Below, piece after piece: positions 16,185 through 25,038 of a stretch of 64,000 bases of DNA. The notes below the pieces were generated by a model, which was not told the origin of the DNA, did no database searches, and saw only the letters and a list, made by a program, of their open reading frames with translations. The stretch is from Bacteroidales bacterium (GTDB lineage Bacteria; Bacteroidota; Bacteroidia; Bacteroidales; UBA932). The translations under genes were made by a program, and so were the position numbers. The DNA lies in NCBI GenBank assembly GCA_017459075.1, contig JAFUDQ010000012.1:1-64000 (forward strand). The letters run 5' to 3'. Position 1 is the first letter of the stretch, and each line of letters opens with the position of its first letter.

Positions 16185-18494
16185 ATGAAAAGGATGTTAT
16201 TATGGCTCCTGCCTTTTGCCCTTCTGGCAGCAGGATGCTCCGGTGACGATTTGGATGTCGTTACCGATGAAAGTGGTTCAGGAAGTTCATCCACCACTCT
16301 TACTGCTCCCGGCCTTTCCTGGTCCGCGTCAACTTGTGAAGCCTATATTGGAGCTACCAACACATTCCCTACGCTCACAAATCCTTACAGCGTAACGGTA
16401 TCCTACACATCCTCCTCCACCGGTGTTGCAACAATTTCATCCACTGGAGCCCTCACCCTTGTGGGACAAGGCACAACCGTAATCACGGCGGCATCGGCAG
16501 AAACATCAAAATATGAGGCAGCAAGCGTCTCATACACCCTCACAGTCCTGGAGCAGGGTAGCACGCTTGTAAGTCCGGAACTTTCATGGCCGGCAGCTTC
16601 GTATTCAGCCGTGCTTGGCAGTGCATTTACATCGCCGGTGCTTACTAACCCGCACGGGGTTGCAGTTTCCTACTCTTCAAGCAACACCTCCGTTGCCACA
16701 GTGTCTTCTGGTGGCATCGTAACCATCGTCGCCGCAGGAACAACCAACATCACGGCATCTTCAGTAGCCGATGACACCTATTTTGCAGGCAGCGCTTATT
16801 ACACCCTGAGCGTAACCAGCGATTCTGACGACGGCGCAGTCACGACTAACTTCCCATCTTCGGGAGACACTTCTTCCGATGACGATATTTCCAACACCAC
16901 CTTCACAAGGCTTGTAACAGTGACCTTTGCTTCCGGCGGAGCAAGCGTAAGCGGATATTCCGGCGCCTCCAGCTACTTCACCGTATCCGTAAGCGGCAAC
17001 AAGGTAAGCATCGACTACACAGGTTCTGAAAATGTGGCCTACAAGCTCACAGGAACGGCTTCCGACGGTTATTTCAAGCTTAGCAGCACAAGGAAGCAGG
17101 CCATCTGGCTCAGCAGCCTGAACCTTACCTGCACCAGCGGAGCGGCCATTAACAACCAGAGCGGCAAGCGCACCTTCGTTTATGTCGATGGTACCAACAA
17201 ACTGACTGATGGTTCTTCCGCTTCCTACACCACAACCGGCACAGAGGACATGAAGGGTGTATTCTTCTCAGAAGGACAGCTTGTTTTCAGCGGCAGCGGC
17301 TCCCTTTCAGTCACCGCAAACAACGCCCAGGGTAAATCCGGCATCGTCTCCGATGACTACGTAAGGTTCATGTCAAGCCCTTCTGTTACCGTTTCCACAG
17401 GCACCTCAGCAGGCCACGGAGTCAAGGCTAATGATTATGTTCAGATATCAAACGGCACCCTTGACATCACAACCAAGGCTGCCATGAAGAAAGGCATCGC
17501 CTCTGACAATTATGTGCTTGTAGAAGGAGGTACCAGTACAATCACTGTTTCCGGAGGCACTGCATATGACTCAGACGCAAAAGAATACAAGGGTTCGGCA
17601 GGCATCAAGGCAGACAATTACTTTGCCATGACAGACGGCAAGGTTACTATTAAGAATACCGGAGCAGGCGGCAAGGGAATCCGTGCCGGAAGCTATGACT
17701 ATGACGCTACAAGTCACACAGTAGAAGACAGTTACATTTCCGGAGGTACCCTTAACATTACAACTTCTGGCAGCGAGACCAACGATGTTTCCGCTAAGGG
17801 CATGAAGATTGGCTGGGTTACAAAGAGCGGTTCAGGTAGCCGTGCAAAAGTAACTGCCTATGCCGGCAACCTTCTAATAAAAGGCGGCTCCGTTAACGTA
17901 TCAGCTTCAAAGAGCGAAGGCATTGAGGCCAAGGGCAATATTGTAATTTCCGGCGGCGACACCTATGTATATTCTTCCGGTGACGATGCCATCAACAGCC
18001 AGGCAGAGTTCGATGTAACAGGAGGTTACATCTATGCCCACTCAACCGCAAATGACGGCATGGATGCCAACCATGACATGAAGATTTCCGGTGGATACGT
18101 ATTGGCCGTTACCACAAAAGGTTCTCCCGAACTTGCCATGGATGCAAATACAGAGGAGCGTTACAAGCTGTACATAACTGGCGGAGTAGTAATTGCTTAC
18201 GGCGGGCTTGAGAGCGGATATTCCGCATCCAACACTGTTTACTCCATGAGCGCAACCGCAGGTAGCTGGAACGCCCTGCATAACGGCAGCTCATACATAG
18301 CAGCATTCAAGGCTCCTTCAGGCCTGTCCACATTCGCAGTCTGCGCTCCTTCTCTGAGCAAGGGTTACAAGGGCGTAACCGTAGGCAGCACAACTTATTC
18401 CAACGGTTCCCTTGCATCCACCAATATTTCAGGCGGAACAAGCGTATCGCTCAGCACCTACAGCGGCGGTGGCGGCCCGGGCGGACGCTGGTAA
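16185..18494 (+). CDS. Surface lipoprotein with Ig-like repeats and Cthe_2159-type beta-helix
   Basis: 769 residues. A lipoprotein signal (LLPFALLAAGCSGDD, Cys 18) is followed by two bacterial Ig-like repeats (about 40-122 and 125-208, each with SxxTxVATISSxGxLTxVxxGTT). A long repetitive domain (about 230-740) is built from units such as DYVQISNGTLDITTKAAMKK and DNYVLVEGGTSTITVSGG. That pattern fits the Cthe_2159-like carbohydrate-binding right-handed beta-helix family, whose founder binds acidic polysaccharide and Ca2+. The tail is Gly-rich (GGGGPGGRW). It heads a cluster with VTC, DUF4956 and DUF2490 genes, a grouping I recall from other bacteria, so a surface matrix or polymer role is inferred. 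Confidence 0.8.
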   Translation: MKRMLLWLLPFALLAAGCSGDDLDVVTDESGSGSSSTTLTAPGLSWSASTCEAYIGATNTFPTLTNPYSVTVSYTSSSTGVATISSTGALTLVGQGTTVITAASAETSKYEAASVSYTLTVLEQGSTLVSPELSWPAASYSAVLGSAFTSPVLTNPHGVAVSYSSSNTSVATVSSGGIVTIVAAGTTNITASSVADDTYFAGSAYYTLSVTSDSDDGAVTTNFPSSGDTSSDDDISNTTFTRLVTVTFASGGASVSGYSGASSYFTVSVSGNKVSIDYTGSENVAYKLTGTASDGYFKLSSTRKQAIWLSSLNLTCTSGAAINNQSGKRTFVYVDGTNKLTDGSSASYTTTGTEDMKGVFFSEGQLVFSGSGSLSVTANNAQGKSGIVSDDYVRFMSSPSVTVSTGTSAGHGVKANDYVQISNGTLDITTKAAMKKGIASDNYVLVEGGTSTITVSGGTAYDSDAKEYKGSAGIKADNYFAMTDGKVTIKNTGAGGKGIRAGSYDYDATSHTVEDSYISGGTLNITTSGSETNDVSAKGMKIGWVTKSGSGSRAKVTAYAGNLLIKGGSVNVSASKSEGIEAKGNIVISGGDTYVYSSGDDAINSQAEFDVTGGYIYAHSTANDGMDANHDMKISGGYVLAVTTKGSPELAMDANTEERYKLYITGGVVIAYGGLESGYSASNTVYSMSATAGSWNALHNGSSYIAAFKAPSGLSTFAVCAPSLSKGYKGVTVGSTTYSNGSLASTNISGGTSVSLSTYSGGGGPGGRW

Positions 18495-18515
18495 ACACTT
18501 CACCATCAGAAAGTT

Positions 18516-19313
18516 ATGATAGGATTCAATCATATTTCTTTTGATGACTCCCTTAAAGCTCTGGGGCCCATCTCCCTTGAAGAGATGGACTCCATCAAGC
18601 TTATGAACCGCATAGACAGCAAATACCTGACGGAAGAGTCTACCCTTCTTCTTATTCTTGCCGATGCCGCCAAGGCCGGATACCGTGTCCTCATGACGGA
18701 GGGCGAGAGGATAAGTCCCTACGACTCAATTTATTACGATACCGCCGGGCTTAACATGTTCTACGACCATCACAACCGCCGTCTTGTCCGCCAGAAAGTA
18801 AGGACGCGCGAGTATGTGAATTCGGGCGACGCCTTCCTTGAAATCAAAAAGAAAAACAACAAGGGAAGGACTAAGAAAAAGCGTATCCACATACCTAAGG
18901 AACAGCTCCTGGACTTCCACGGAGATCAGGAGGCGGTGGAGTTCCTGGACTCCCATTCAGAGTTTCCGGCATCCTCGCTTGACAAGGTCCTGGAAACGGC
19001 TTTCAAGAGGATTACCCTTGTGAATCCCGCAAAAACAGAGCGCCTTACCATTGATACCTGCCTGGAATTCACTAACTTTCGCACAGGAAAGCGGGCTTCC
19101 CTTAACAATGCTGTCATCATCGAACTGAAGCAGGATGGAAGGGCCGGCAGCCAGATGAAGAACATCCTTCTGGACCACCGCGTAAAGCCGGCAAGAGTAA
19201 GCAAATATTGCATCGCCCTGACGCTTACTGACCCCGTGGCAAAAACGGGACGTTTCAAGGTGAAAGTCAGGAGGATAGAAAAGATAACAGGAAATAAAAT
19301 TAACGTGATATGA
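18516..19313 (+). CDS. VTC-domain protein (polyphosphate polymerase-like)
   Basis: 265 residues, a single cytoplasmic tunnel-fold domain of the VTC family, whose yeast member Vtc4 makes polyphosphate from ATP. Visible features are MNRIDSKYLTEES (basic and acidic residues of strand 1), IYYDTAGLNMFYDHHNRRLVRQKVRTREY (phosphate-binding Arg/Lys cluster, 73-100), FLEIKKKNNKGRTKKKRI and a late acidic strand, NAVIIELKQDG. It begins 21 bases after the beta-helix gene and overlaps DUF4956 by four bases. Bacterial VTC homologues are not all shown to make polyphosphate, so the substrate is inferred. Confidence 0.85.
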   Translation: MIGFNHISFDDSLKALGPISLEEMDSIKLMNRIDSKYLTEESTLLLILADAAKAGYRVLMTEGERISPYDSIYYDTAGLNMFYDHHNRRLVRQKVRTREYVNSGDAFLEIKKKNNKGRTKKKRIHIPKEQLLDFHGDQEAVEFLDSHSEFPASSLDKVLETAFKRITLVNPAKTERLTIDTCLEFTNFRTGKRASLNNAVIIELKQDGRAGSQMKNILLDHRVKPARVSKYCIALTLTDPVAKTGRFKVKVRRIEKITGNKINVI

Positions 19314-20086
19314 TAGATATTGATCCCTCAACTTTTGGCAACATCGATCCGCTGATGGACGACAATGTAATTGATGTCCAGACCATCACAGATGCCATGA
19401 TGACTACCTCCCAGAGCCTTACGGAGCTGGCTGTCAGGTTTTTCCTGAACCTTGCGGTAAGCTGGGTGCTGGTGCGCTGCTTCTATTACAAAAAGAGCCG
19501 CAGGCGCGATTATTTCTTCACCTTCATGGTGTTCTCTTCTGCGATGCTGATGCTGCTGTACATTATGGGCAGCGTAGAGGTGGGCGTAGGCCTTACCCTT
19601 GGCCTCTTCGCCATCTTTGGCGTAATCCGCTATCGTACAGAAACTGTTCCCATCAGGGAGATGACTTATCTTTTTGTAATCATCGCCCTTGCAGCCGTAA
19701 ACGGTCTTGCGCCTATTTACAAGCTAACAGGGGCCACAACAATGAGCCCTCATTATGAACTGAATGTAGGCGCCGTGGCTATCACCGCCCTTTCAAACCT
19801 GCTGGTAGTTCTTCTTATAATGTTCCTGGAAAGCGAGAAGCTCATAAAGCACACATCCACCAAACTGGTTCTGTATGACCGCATTGAGCTCATCGTCCCG
19901 GAAAGAAGGGCGGAGCTTATCGCAGACCTTGAAAAGAGAATCGGCATAAAGGTAGACAATGTAGAGATTGGCCATGTTGACTTCCTCAAGGATGCTGCTT
20001 TCATTAAGGTTTACTATACTTTGGGAAAGGGTGAGACCAACACCATCAACACCCTTACCCGGGCAAAGGATTTCGTTGAACAGTAA
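19310..20086 (+). CDS. DUF4956 inner-membrane protein
   Basis: 258 residues with about five hydrophobic segments in the first two-thirds (near 42-59, 68-84, 88-104, 118-133 and 150-170), separated by a very basic loop (YYKKSRRRDYFF). The motif LGLFAIFGVIRYRTETVPIREMTYLF and a cytoplasmic C-terminal ferredoxin-like tail (ELIADLEKRIGIKVDNVEIGHVDF) fit the DUF4956 family, which commonly sits beside VTC genes. The ATGA overlap with the VTC gene implies coupled expression and probably a membrane complex, perhaps exporting or anchoring the VTC product; that is inference. Confidence 0.88.
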   Translation: MIDIDPSTFGNIDPLMDDNVIDVQTITDAMMTTSQSLTELAVRFFLNLAVSWVLVRCFYYKKSRRRDYFFTFMVFSSAMLMLLYIMGSVEVGVGLTLGLFAIFGVIRYRTETVPIREMTYLFVIIALAAVNGLAPIYKLTGATTMSPHYELNVGAVAITALSNLLVVLLIMFLESEKLIKHTSTKLVLYDRIELIVPERRAELIADLEKRIGIKVDNVEIGHVDFLKDAAFIKVYYTLGKGETNTINTLTRAKDFVEQ

Positions 20087-20099
20087 GTATTTACAGATT

Positions 20100-20891
20100 A
20101 TGAAAAAGATATTTGCAACTGTTTTGGTCCTGGCAGCACTCATGCCTGCGGCACTGGCCCAGGGGACCAAGAATGATATGGAAAGTGATTTTCGCGGCCG
20201 TCTTTCAGCCGGGATAGACAAGAAGATTTCCAAAGGCTTCCACCTTGACGTGGAGGGAGAGGTTCGTTTTACCGACAATTTCGGAGAGGTTGGCAGGTAC
20301 CAGCTTGGAGCAGGCCTTTCCTACAAGATTGCGCCCTGGCTCAAAGCAGGCCTTGGATACCTTTACATTGGAAACAAAGGCTCATCAGGCTCTTTCAGCC
20401 CGCGCCACAGGGGTTATTTTGACCTTACCGAGTCCCTTGCTTCAGGAGACTGGAAATTCTCTCTTCGCGAGCGTATTCTCCTGACCCACAGGGGCGGCGA
20501 CTTCAACAAATTCCAGAGCACGCCGAACGCCCTTGCCCTCAAGACCCGTTTCAAAGCACAGTACAAAGGATTCGCAAATGTTTCTCCCTATGCCATTGCA
20601 GAGCTTAAGATTCAGCTTAACGACCCTGCATGCAAGGGTACATGGAACGGGACCGAATACACAAGTTATGAGTTCAAGGGGTACGATGACTGTTACCTGA
20701 CCCGCATTCGCGGAGGCCTTGGTGCAGAGTGGAAACTTTCAAAGCAGCATGCCCTTGATTTCTATCTTCTTGCAGACTATATTTACAGCAAGGAGATTGA
20801 CACGAACAAGGCCGGGACAAAGCTTAAATCCCTGACTTACGACCAGACTTTTGCAACAACAATAGGCGTAGCTTATAAATTTTCATTTTAG
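20100..20891 (+). CDS. DUF2490 outer-membrane-like protein
   Basis: 263 residues from the ATG at 20100, 13 bases after the DUF4956 stop. The signal peptide is MKKIFATVLVLAALMPAALAQ. The mature part is a series of amphipathic beta-strands (GRLSAGIDKKISKGFHLDVE, GRYQLGAGLSYKIAPWLKAG) ending in VAYKFSF with a terminal aromatic residue, typical of small outer-membrane barrels. The pattern agrees with DUF2490. In this operon it could provide an outer-membrane pore or scaffold. A longer upstream reading is possible but would overlap DUF4956 and lose the signal peptide. Confidence 0.8.
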   Translation: MKKIFATVLVLAALMPAALAQGTKNDMESDFRGRLSAGIDKKISKGFHLDVEGEVRFTDNFGEVGRYQLGAGLSYKIAPWLKAGLGYLYIGNKGSSGSFSPRHRGYFDLTESLASGDWKFSLRERILLTHRGGDFNKFQSTPNALALKTRFKAQYKGFANVSPYAIAELKIQLNDPACKGTWNGTEYTSYEFKGYDDCYLTRIRGGLGAEWKLSKQHALDFYLLADYIYSKEIDTNKAGTKLKSLTYDQTFATTIGVAYKFSF

Positions 20892-20957
20892 GTATTCGGA
20901 TTTTTTGCTTAATTTTACGGAAATTTAAATAACTTGGGTTTTTCCGTACTATTTGGC

Positions 20958-22217
20958 ATGAAGTCTTTACTCAGAAACAGTTACATATTCGCCTTGGTGG
21001 CAGCCATCCTGGCCGCGCAGCTTCTTCCGGGTTGCAAATGCTCAGGTGACGGAGAGCCGGCGGGGCAGAAAGATACAATAGAGCTCAGAGATACAGTGTA
21101 TCCTCTGGGCTTTTGTACTGATTCCTTTGACATGATTTCCGGCACCATCCGCAGCGGAGAGAATTTCACTTCCCTGCTGCTGCGCCTTGGCCTTTCCAAC
21201 CAGGAGGCCTACAATCTGGTGCAGGCATCAGACTCTGTATTTGACGTCCGCAAGCTGCGGGCCGGCAATTCATGGAATGCTTATTTCAATGCCGATTCTG
21301 CCGAGGTTCGTCACGTCCAGTACCTTGTGTACAATCAGGACAAAGTGAATATGACAGTTTTCCATTGCACGGACAGCCTGTATGCATTCAAGGTTGCAAG
21401 GCCTGTTGAGACTGTGCGAAAGGTGGCCGATGTCACCATAAATTCATCTTTGTGGAACGACATGATTGCCGCCGGGGTCTCCCCTCTTATGATTTCAGAG
21501 CTTTCGGAGATTTACGCCTGGACGGTGGACTTCTTCGGGCTTCGCAAGGGAGACCGCTTCCGCGTCCTTTATGACCAGAATATGTGCGAGGGAGAGGTTA
21601 TAGGCATTTCCGGGATTCCATATGCTGTTTTTGAGCGTGACGGAAAGACTCTTGAGGCTGTGATGTTTGACCAGGGAGACGGCGGAAACTGTTACTGGAA
21701 TGAGAAGGGAGAGAGCATGAAAAAGGCCTTCCTGAAGGCCCCTCTTAAGTTCACCCGCATCAGTTCCGGCTTCACATATCATCGTAAGCACCCCGTTCAC
21801 GGTGACGTTCGAGCCCATACGGGGGTGGATTATGCAGCCCCGACGGGTACGCCTGTCATGAGCATCGGCGACGGAACCGTCATCAGCAAGGGCTGGGGCG
21901 GCGGAGGCGGCAACACCGTCAAAATCCGCCATAACTCCGTCTACACTACGGCTTATCTCCATCTTTCCAAGTATGCCAATATCAAAGTTGGCGACAGGGT
22001 CCGCCAGGGCGACGTGATTGGCTATGTGGGCATGACCGGAACGGCCACCGGGCCGCATCTTGACTTCCGCGTGTGGAAGAATGGCTCCCCCATCAACCCC
22101 CTCACCATGGAATCGCCATCGGCAGAACCTATAAAGGCAGAGAATCTGCCGGCTCTTGACTCCGTCCGCCTTAAGGCGATATCGGCCCTGGATTCACTTA
22201 CAACACTGAAACAATAA
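20958..22217 (+). CDS. M23-family peptidoglycan endopeptidase-like protein
   Basis: 419 residues from the ATG at 20958; the in-frame TTG at 20934 is unlikely. It has a lipoprotein-like signal (LLPGC), a LysM/OapA-like N-terminal region (about 60-150, SGENFTSLLLRLGLSNQEAYN) and a C-terminal M23 domain (about 265-395). Metal-site residues His287 and Asp291 (AHTGVDYAAPTGTPV) are present, and His367 begins the usual HxH motif, but the third ligand position is Asp369 (GPHLDFRVW instead of HLHxE). It either binds zinc through Asp or is a non-catalytic activator. The 66-base gap upstream may hold its own promoter. Confidence 0.87.
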   Translation: MKSLLRNSYIFALVAAILAAQLLPGCKCSGDGEPAGQKDTIELRDTVYPLGFCTDSFDMISGTIRSGENFTSLLLRLGLSNQEAYNLVQASDSVFDVRKLRAGNSWNAYFNADSAEVRHVQYLVYNQDKVNMTVFHCTDSLYAFKVARPVETVRKVADVTINSSLWNDMIAAGVSPLMISELSEIYAWTVDFFGLRKGDRFRVLYDQNMCEGEVIGISGIPYAVFERDGKTLEAVMFDQGDGGNCYWNEKGESMKKAFLKAPLKFTRISSGFTYHRKHPVHGDVRAHTGVDYAAPTGTPVMSIGDGTVISKGWGGGGGNTVKIRHNSVYTTAYLHLSKYANIKVGDRVRQGDVIGYVGMTGTATGPHLDFRVWKNGSPINPLTMESPSAEPIKAENLPALDSVRLKAISALDSLTTLKQ

Positions 22218-22229
22218 ATCCACCATTAT

Positions 22230-24923
22230 ATGAAAAAATTTTTAGCACTGGTATTGGTTGCAGCGGTGGTTTTCTTCTCTGTGCGCAATTGCGGCAGCAC
22301 TCCGGAAGTTAAGCCTACCAAGAACCTTATCGTAATGATTACCGACGGTACTTGTACCGGACTTCTCTCGCTTGCACGCTGGTACAAGCAGTATGTAAAT
22401 CCTCAGGAAGACCTGAGTTCCCTTCAGATTGACCCTTATATCTGCGGTCTTGTACGTACTTTCAACTCCGACTCCCCTATTGCCGAGTCTTCAGGTTCAA
22501 TGTCACAGTACATGACAGGTGTGCTTCAGCAGGGCCGTAACATTTCAGTTTACCCCCATGCGAATCCGCCCCAGGACCTTGTTCCCATTGACATGTCCCG
22601 TGAGTTCCAGCCTCTGGCAACCCTGCTTGAGGGAGCTAAAATCCAGCAGGGAAAATCCGCAGGCGTAGTTGTTACCTGCTACCATCACCATGCCACCCCG
22701 GCTGCCACTTCCTCCCATACGGTAGAGCGCAGCCAGGAGTACGCAATTACCCGCCAGATGGCTTCCCAAGGCCTTGACGTGGTGTTTGCAGGCGGTGCCA
22801 AGTACATCAACGATGACGTAAAGAAGATTTTCGAGGAGCAGGGAATCACCTATTACGACAAGGATATTGAGGGTTTCCGCAATCATAAAGAAGGCAAGGT
22901 CTGGGCTCTTTTCAATGATTCCCACATGGATTATGAGCTTGACCGCAAGGACAACGAGCCTTCCCTTACAGAGATGACAAAGAAAGCCCTTGACCTCTTG
23001 TCCAAGAACAAGAAGGGCTTCTTCCTCATGATTGAAGGCAGCAAGGTAGACTTCGGCGCCCATGCCAACGACCCTGCCGGTGCCATTACTGAATTCATAG
23101 AGTTCAACAACGCCTTCGAGGCCGCCCTTGACTTCGCAAAGAAGGACGGAAATACAACTATCGTTGTTGTTCCGGACCATGGAACGGGCGGAATCCAGAT
23201 GGGTGAGGCCAGGTATCGCAACTACTCCAAGAAGGGCCTTGACTCAATGTATATCAACTTCAAGAATTACAAGGCTTCCGGCGCCGGACTTGAGAAGATT
23301 ATCCGCGCCTGCGAACCTGATTCCATCGTTCCTCTCTTCAAGAAGTACACAGGCCTGGATTTGAGCGAGCGAGAGCTTGCAGCCATCAAGGCACACCGCT
23401 TCAAGACTGCGGCAGACCACATGAGCGTTGACCTTGCACCTAACCTTGGAGCCGAAATCAACAAGATTCTCACAAAGCATACACACATCGGCTGGGTTAC
23501 CGGCGGACATACCGGTGAGGATGTTTTCCTGGCTGTCTACAATCCTAACGGCCAGACTCCCCACGGCCTTGTCAAGAACATAGAGCTTAACCAGTACATG
23601 CGTAAAGTCCTTGGTCTCAAAGAGACTCTTGAGGATATGACGCAGCGCCTGTACACTCCTCATTATGAAGTATTTAAGGATTATGACTACACTATTGTCG
23701 ATGGTTTCGACGGCCCTTGCCTCAAAGTTGTATGCGGCGATGTTACCCTTGAAGTTCCTTCACACCGCAGCTTCGTGCTCCTTAACGGAGAACGCAAAGA
23801 CCTTGGCTCCGTGGTTCCTTACATAGAGGAAAACAGGACTTTCTACCTGCCGGCATCGACCCGTTCCCTCCTTCCCAAAGTTGCTCCGAAGGAGCATAAG
23901 GAGGTTCCCGTTTACGCATGGTTCTCCCTTAAGTCTGACTCTCCCGAGGAGGTTAAGGCTTACATGCAGGACCTTAAGGACAAGGGTGTTACCGGAGTAT
24001 GCGTAAATTCTTCTATCCGCGACCGTGAGAAAATTGCCATGGCTGCAAAGGTTGCACACGAGCTTGGCCTTGTGTACCACGCCTGGATTCCCACCATGCT
24101 CCAGCCCGGCCTGCCCCACTCATGGTATGCCGTGAATGCACTTGGAAAGAGCGCGGACACAGACCCTGTTTACGTAGATTACTACAAGGCTCTTGACCCT
24201 CATAATCCGGAAGTAATTAACTGGCTTGTAGGGCAGTTTACAGAAATAGCACAGATTCCCGATGTAGATTACGTCCAGCTTGATTATATCCGCTATCCCG
24301 ATGCAGTTCTGGCCCGCGGCCTTTGGGCAAAATACGGTCTTGACATGACAAACTACTATGCTCCGGCCGATTACTGCTACTGCAAGGACTGTGTGGCTGA
24401 TTTTGAGGCTAAGGTTGGCCGCAAACTCAATAACCCTTCCAACGATGCCAAGTGGAATCAGTTCCGTCAGGACGTTATTACCAACCTTGTAAACAAGATT
24501 ACAGCCGCCGTTCACGCCCAGGGCAAGAAAGTGAGCGCCGATGTTTTCCCGGGCCCCTATACTTACGCCTACAAGATGGTTCGCCAGGAGTGGGACAAAT
24601 GGGAGGTTGACGAGTTCTTCCCCATGAACTACAATGACTTCTACCTGACCGATACCAAATGGGTTGCCCGCCTGACCGGCGAGGAGGTTCGCGCAGCAGC
24701 CGGCAAGCCGGTTTACAGCGGCCTTTTCATCTGCCGCGACTGGCAGAACAAGGCCGGCCTTGCAGACCCTGAGAATTCCGGCCTCATCCCCTCTGAGGTT
24801 GAGCCCGCTGTCCTTGGCTCCATGGAGAACGGTGCCGCCGGAATCTGCCTCTTTACCCCGGACAGCATGACAGCCGAGCATTGGGAGGCCCTTGCCTCCG
24901 CCCGCAAAGCCTGGCTCAAATAA
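22230..24923 (+). CDS. Alkaline phosphatase fused to GHL10/DUF187-like domain
   Basis: 897 residues in two parts. Residues about 30-470 form an alkaline phosphatase: Asp39 (VMITDGT), Ser nucleophile region PIAESSGSMSQYMTG (Asp before the Ser replaced by Glu), metal motifs IEGSKVDFGAHAND, VVPDHGTGG and VTGGHTGEDVF. Residues about 560-897 form a TIM-barrel-like domain of the GHL10/DUF187 glycoside hydrolase-like type (VPVYAWFSLKSDSPEEV, VDYVQLDYIRYPD, FFPMNYNDFYLTD). An N-terminal membrane or lipoprotein-like segment (VVFFSVRNCG) implies export. It starts 12 bases after the M23 gene. The fusion suggests removal of phosphate from a phosphorylated glycan or wall polymer; this is inference. Confidence 0.85.
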   Translation: MKKFLALVLVAAVVFFSVRNCGSTPEVKPTKNLIVMITDGTCTGLLSLARWYKQYVNPQEDLSSLQIDPYICGLVRTFNSDSPIAESSGSMSQYMTGVLQQGRNISVYPHANPPQDLVPIDMSREFQPLATLLEGAKIQQGKSAGVVVTCYHHHATPAATSSHTVERSQEYAITRQMASQGLDVVFAGGAKYINDDVKKIFEEQGITYYDKDIEGFRNHKEGKVWALFNDSHMDYELDRKDNEPSLTEMTKKALDLLSKNKKGFFLMIEGSKVDFGAHANDPAGAITEFIEFNNAFEAALDFAKKDGNTTIVVVPDHGTGGIQMGEARYRNYSKKGLDSMYINFKNYKASGAGLEKIIRACEPDSIVPLFKKYTGLDLSERELAAIKAHRFKTAADHMSVDLAPNLGAEINKILTKHTHIGWVTGGHTGEDVFLAVYNPNGQTPHGLVKNIELNQYMRKVLGLKETLEDMTQRLYTPHYEVFKDYDYTIVDGFDGPCLKVVCGDVTLEVPSHRSFVLLNGERKDLGSVVPYIEENRTFYLPASTRSLLPKVAPKEHKEVPVYAWFSLKSDSPEEVKAYMQDLKDKGVTGVCVNSSIRDREKIAMAAKVAHELGLVYHAWIPTMLQPGLPHSWYAVNALGKSADTDPVYVDYYKALDPHNPEVINWLVGQFTEIAQIPDVDYVQLDYIRYPDAVLARGLWAKYGLDMTNYYAPADYCYCKDCVADFEAKVGRKLNNPSNDAKWNQFRQDVITNLVNKITAAVHAQGKKVSADVFPGPYTYAYKMVRQEWDKWEVDEFFPMNYNDFYLTDTKWVARLTGEEVRAAAGKPVYSGLFICRDWQNKAGLADPENSGLIPSEVEPAVLGSMENGAAGICLFTPDSMTAEHWEALASARKAWLK

Positions 24924-24962
24924 AGCGTTTTTCGTAAACGTTTAATCTACAACAATTTACGC

Positions 24963-24996
24963 AAAAGCCTGGTCCGGAATTCCGAACCAGGCTTTT
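24963..24996. terminator. Bidirectional terminator between convergent genes
   Basis: AAAAGCCTGGT (24963-24973) pairs with ACCAGGCTTTT (24986-24996), and the loop CGGAATTCCG is itself palindromic. A-runs and T-runs on the two sides allow termination from either direction, between the phosphatase fusion gene and the end of the PUL. Confidence 0.85.
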
Positions 24997-25038
24997 ATTT
25001 AAGTAATTATCTGTTAAGTGTTTACAGAAAACGCTTCA

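Noticed and set aside
19968..20099. N-terminal extension of the DUF2490 protein
   Set aside because: It overlaps DUF4956 in another frame and would bury the clear signal peptide that begins at 20100.
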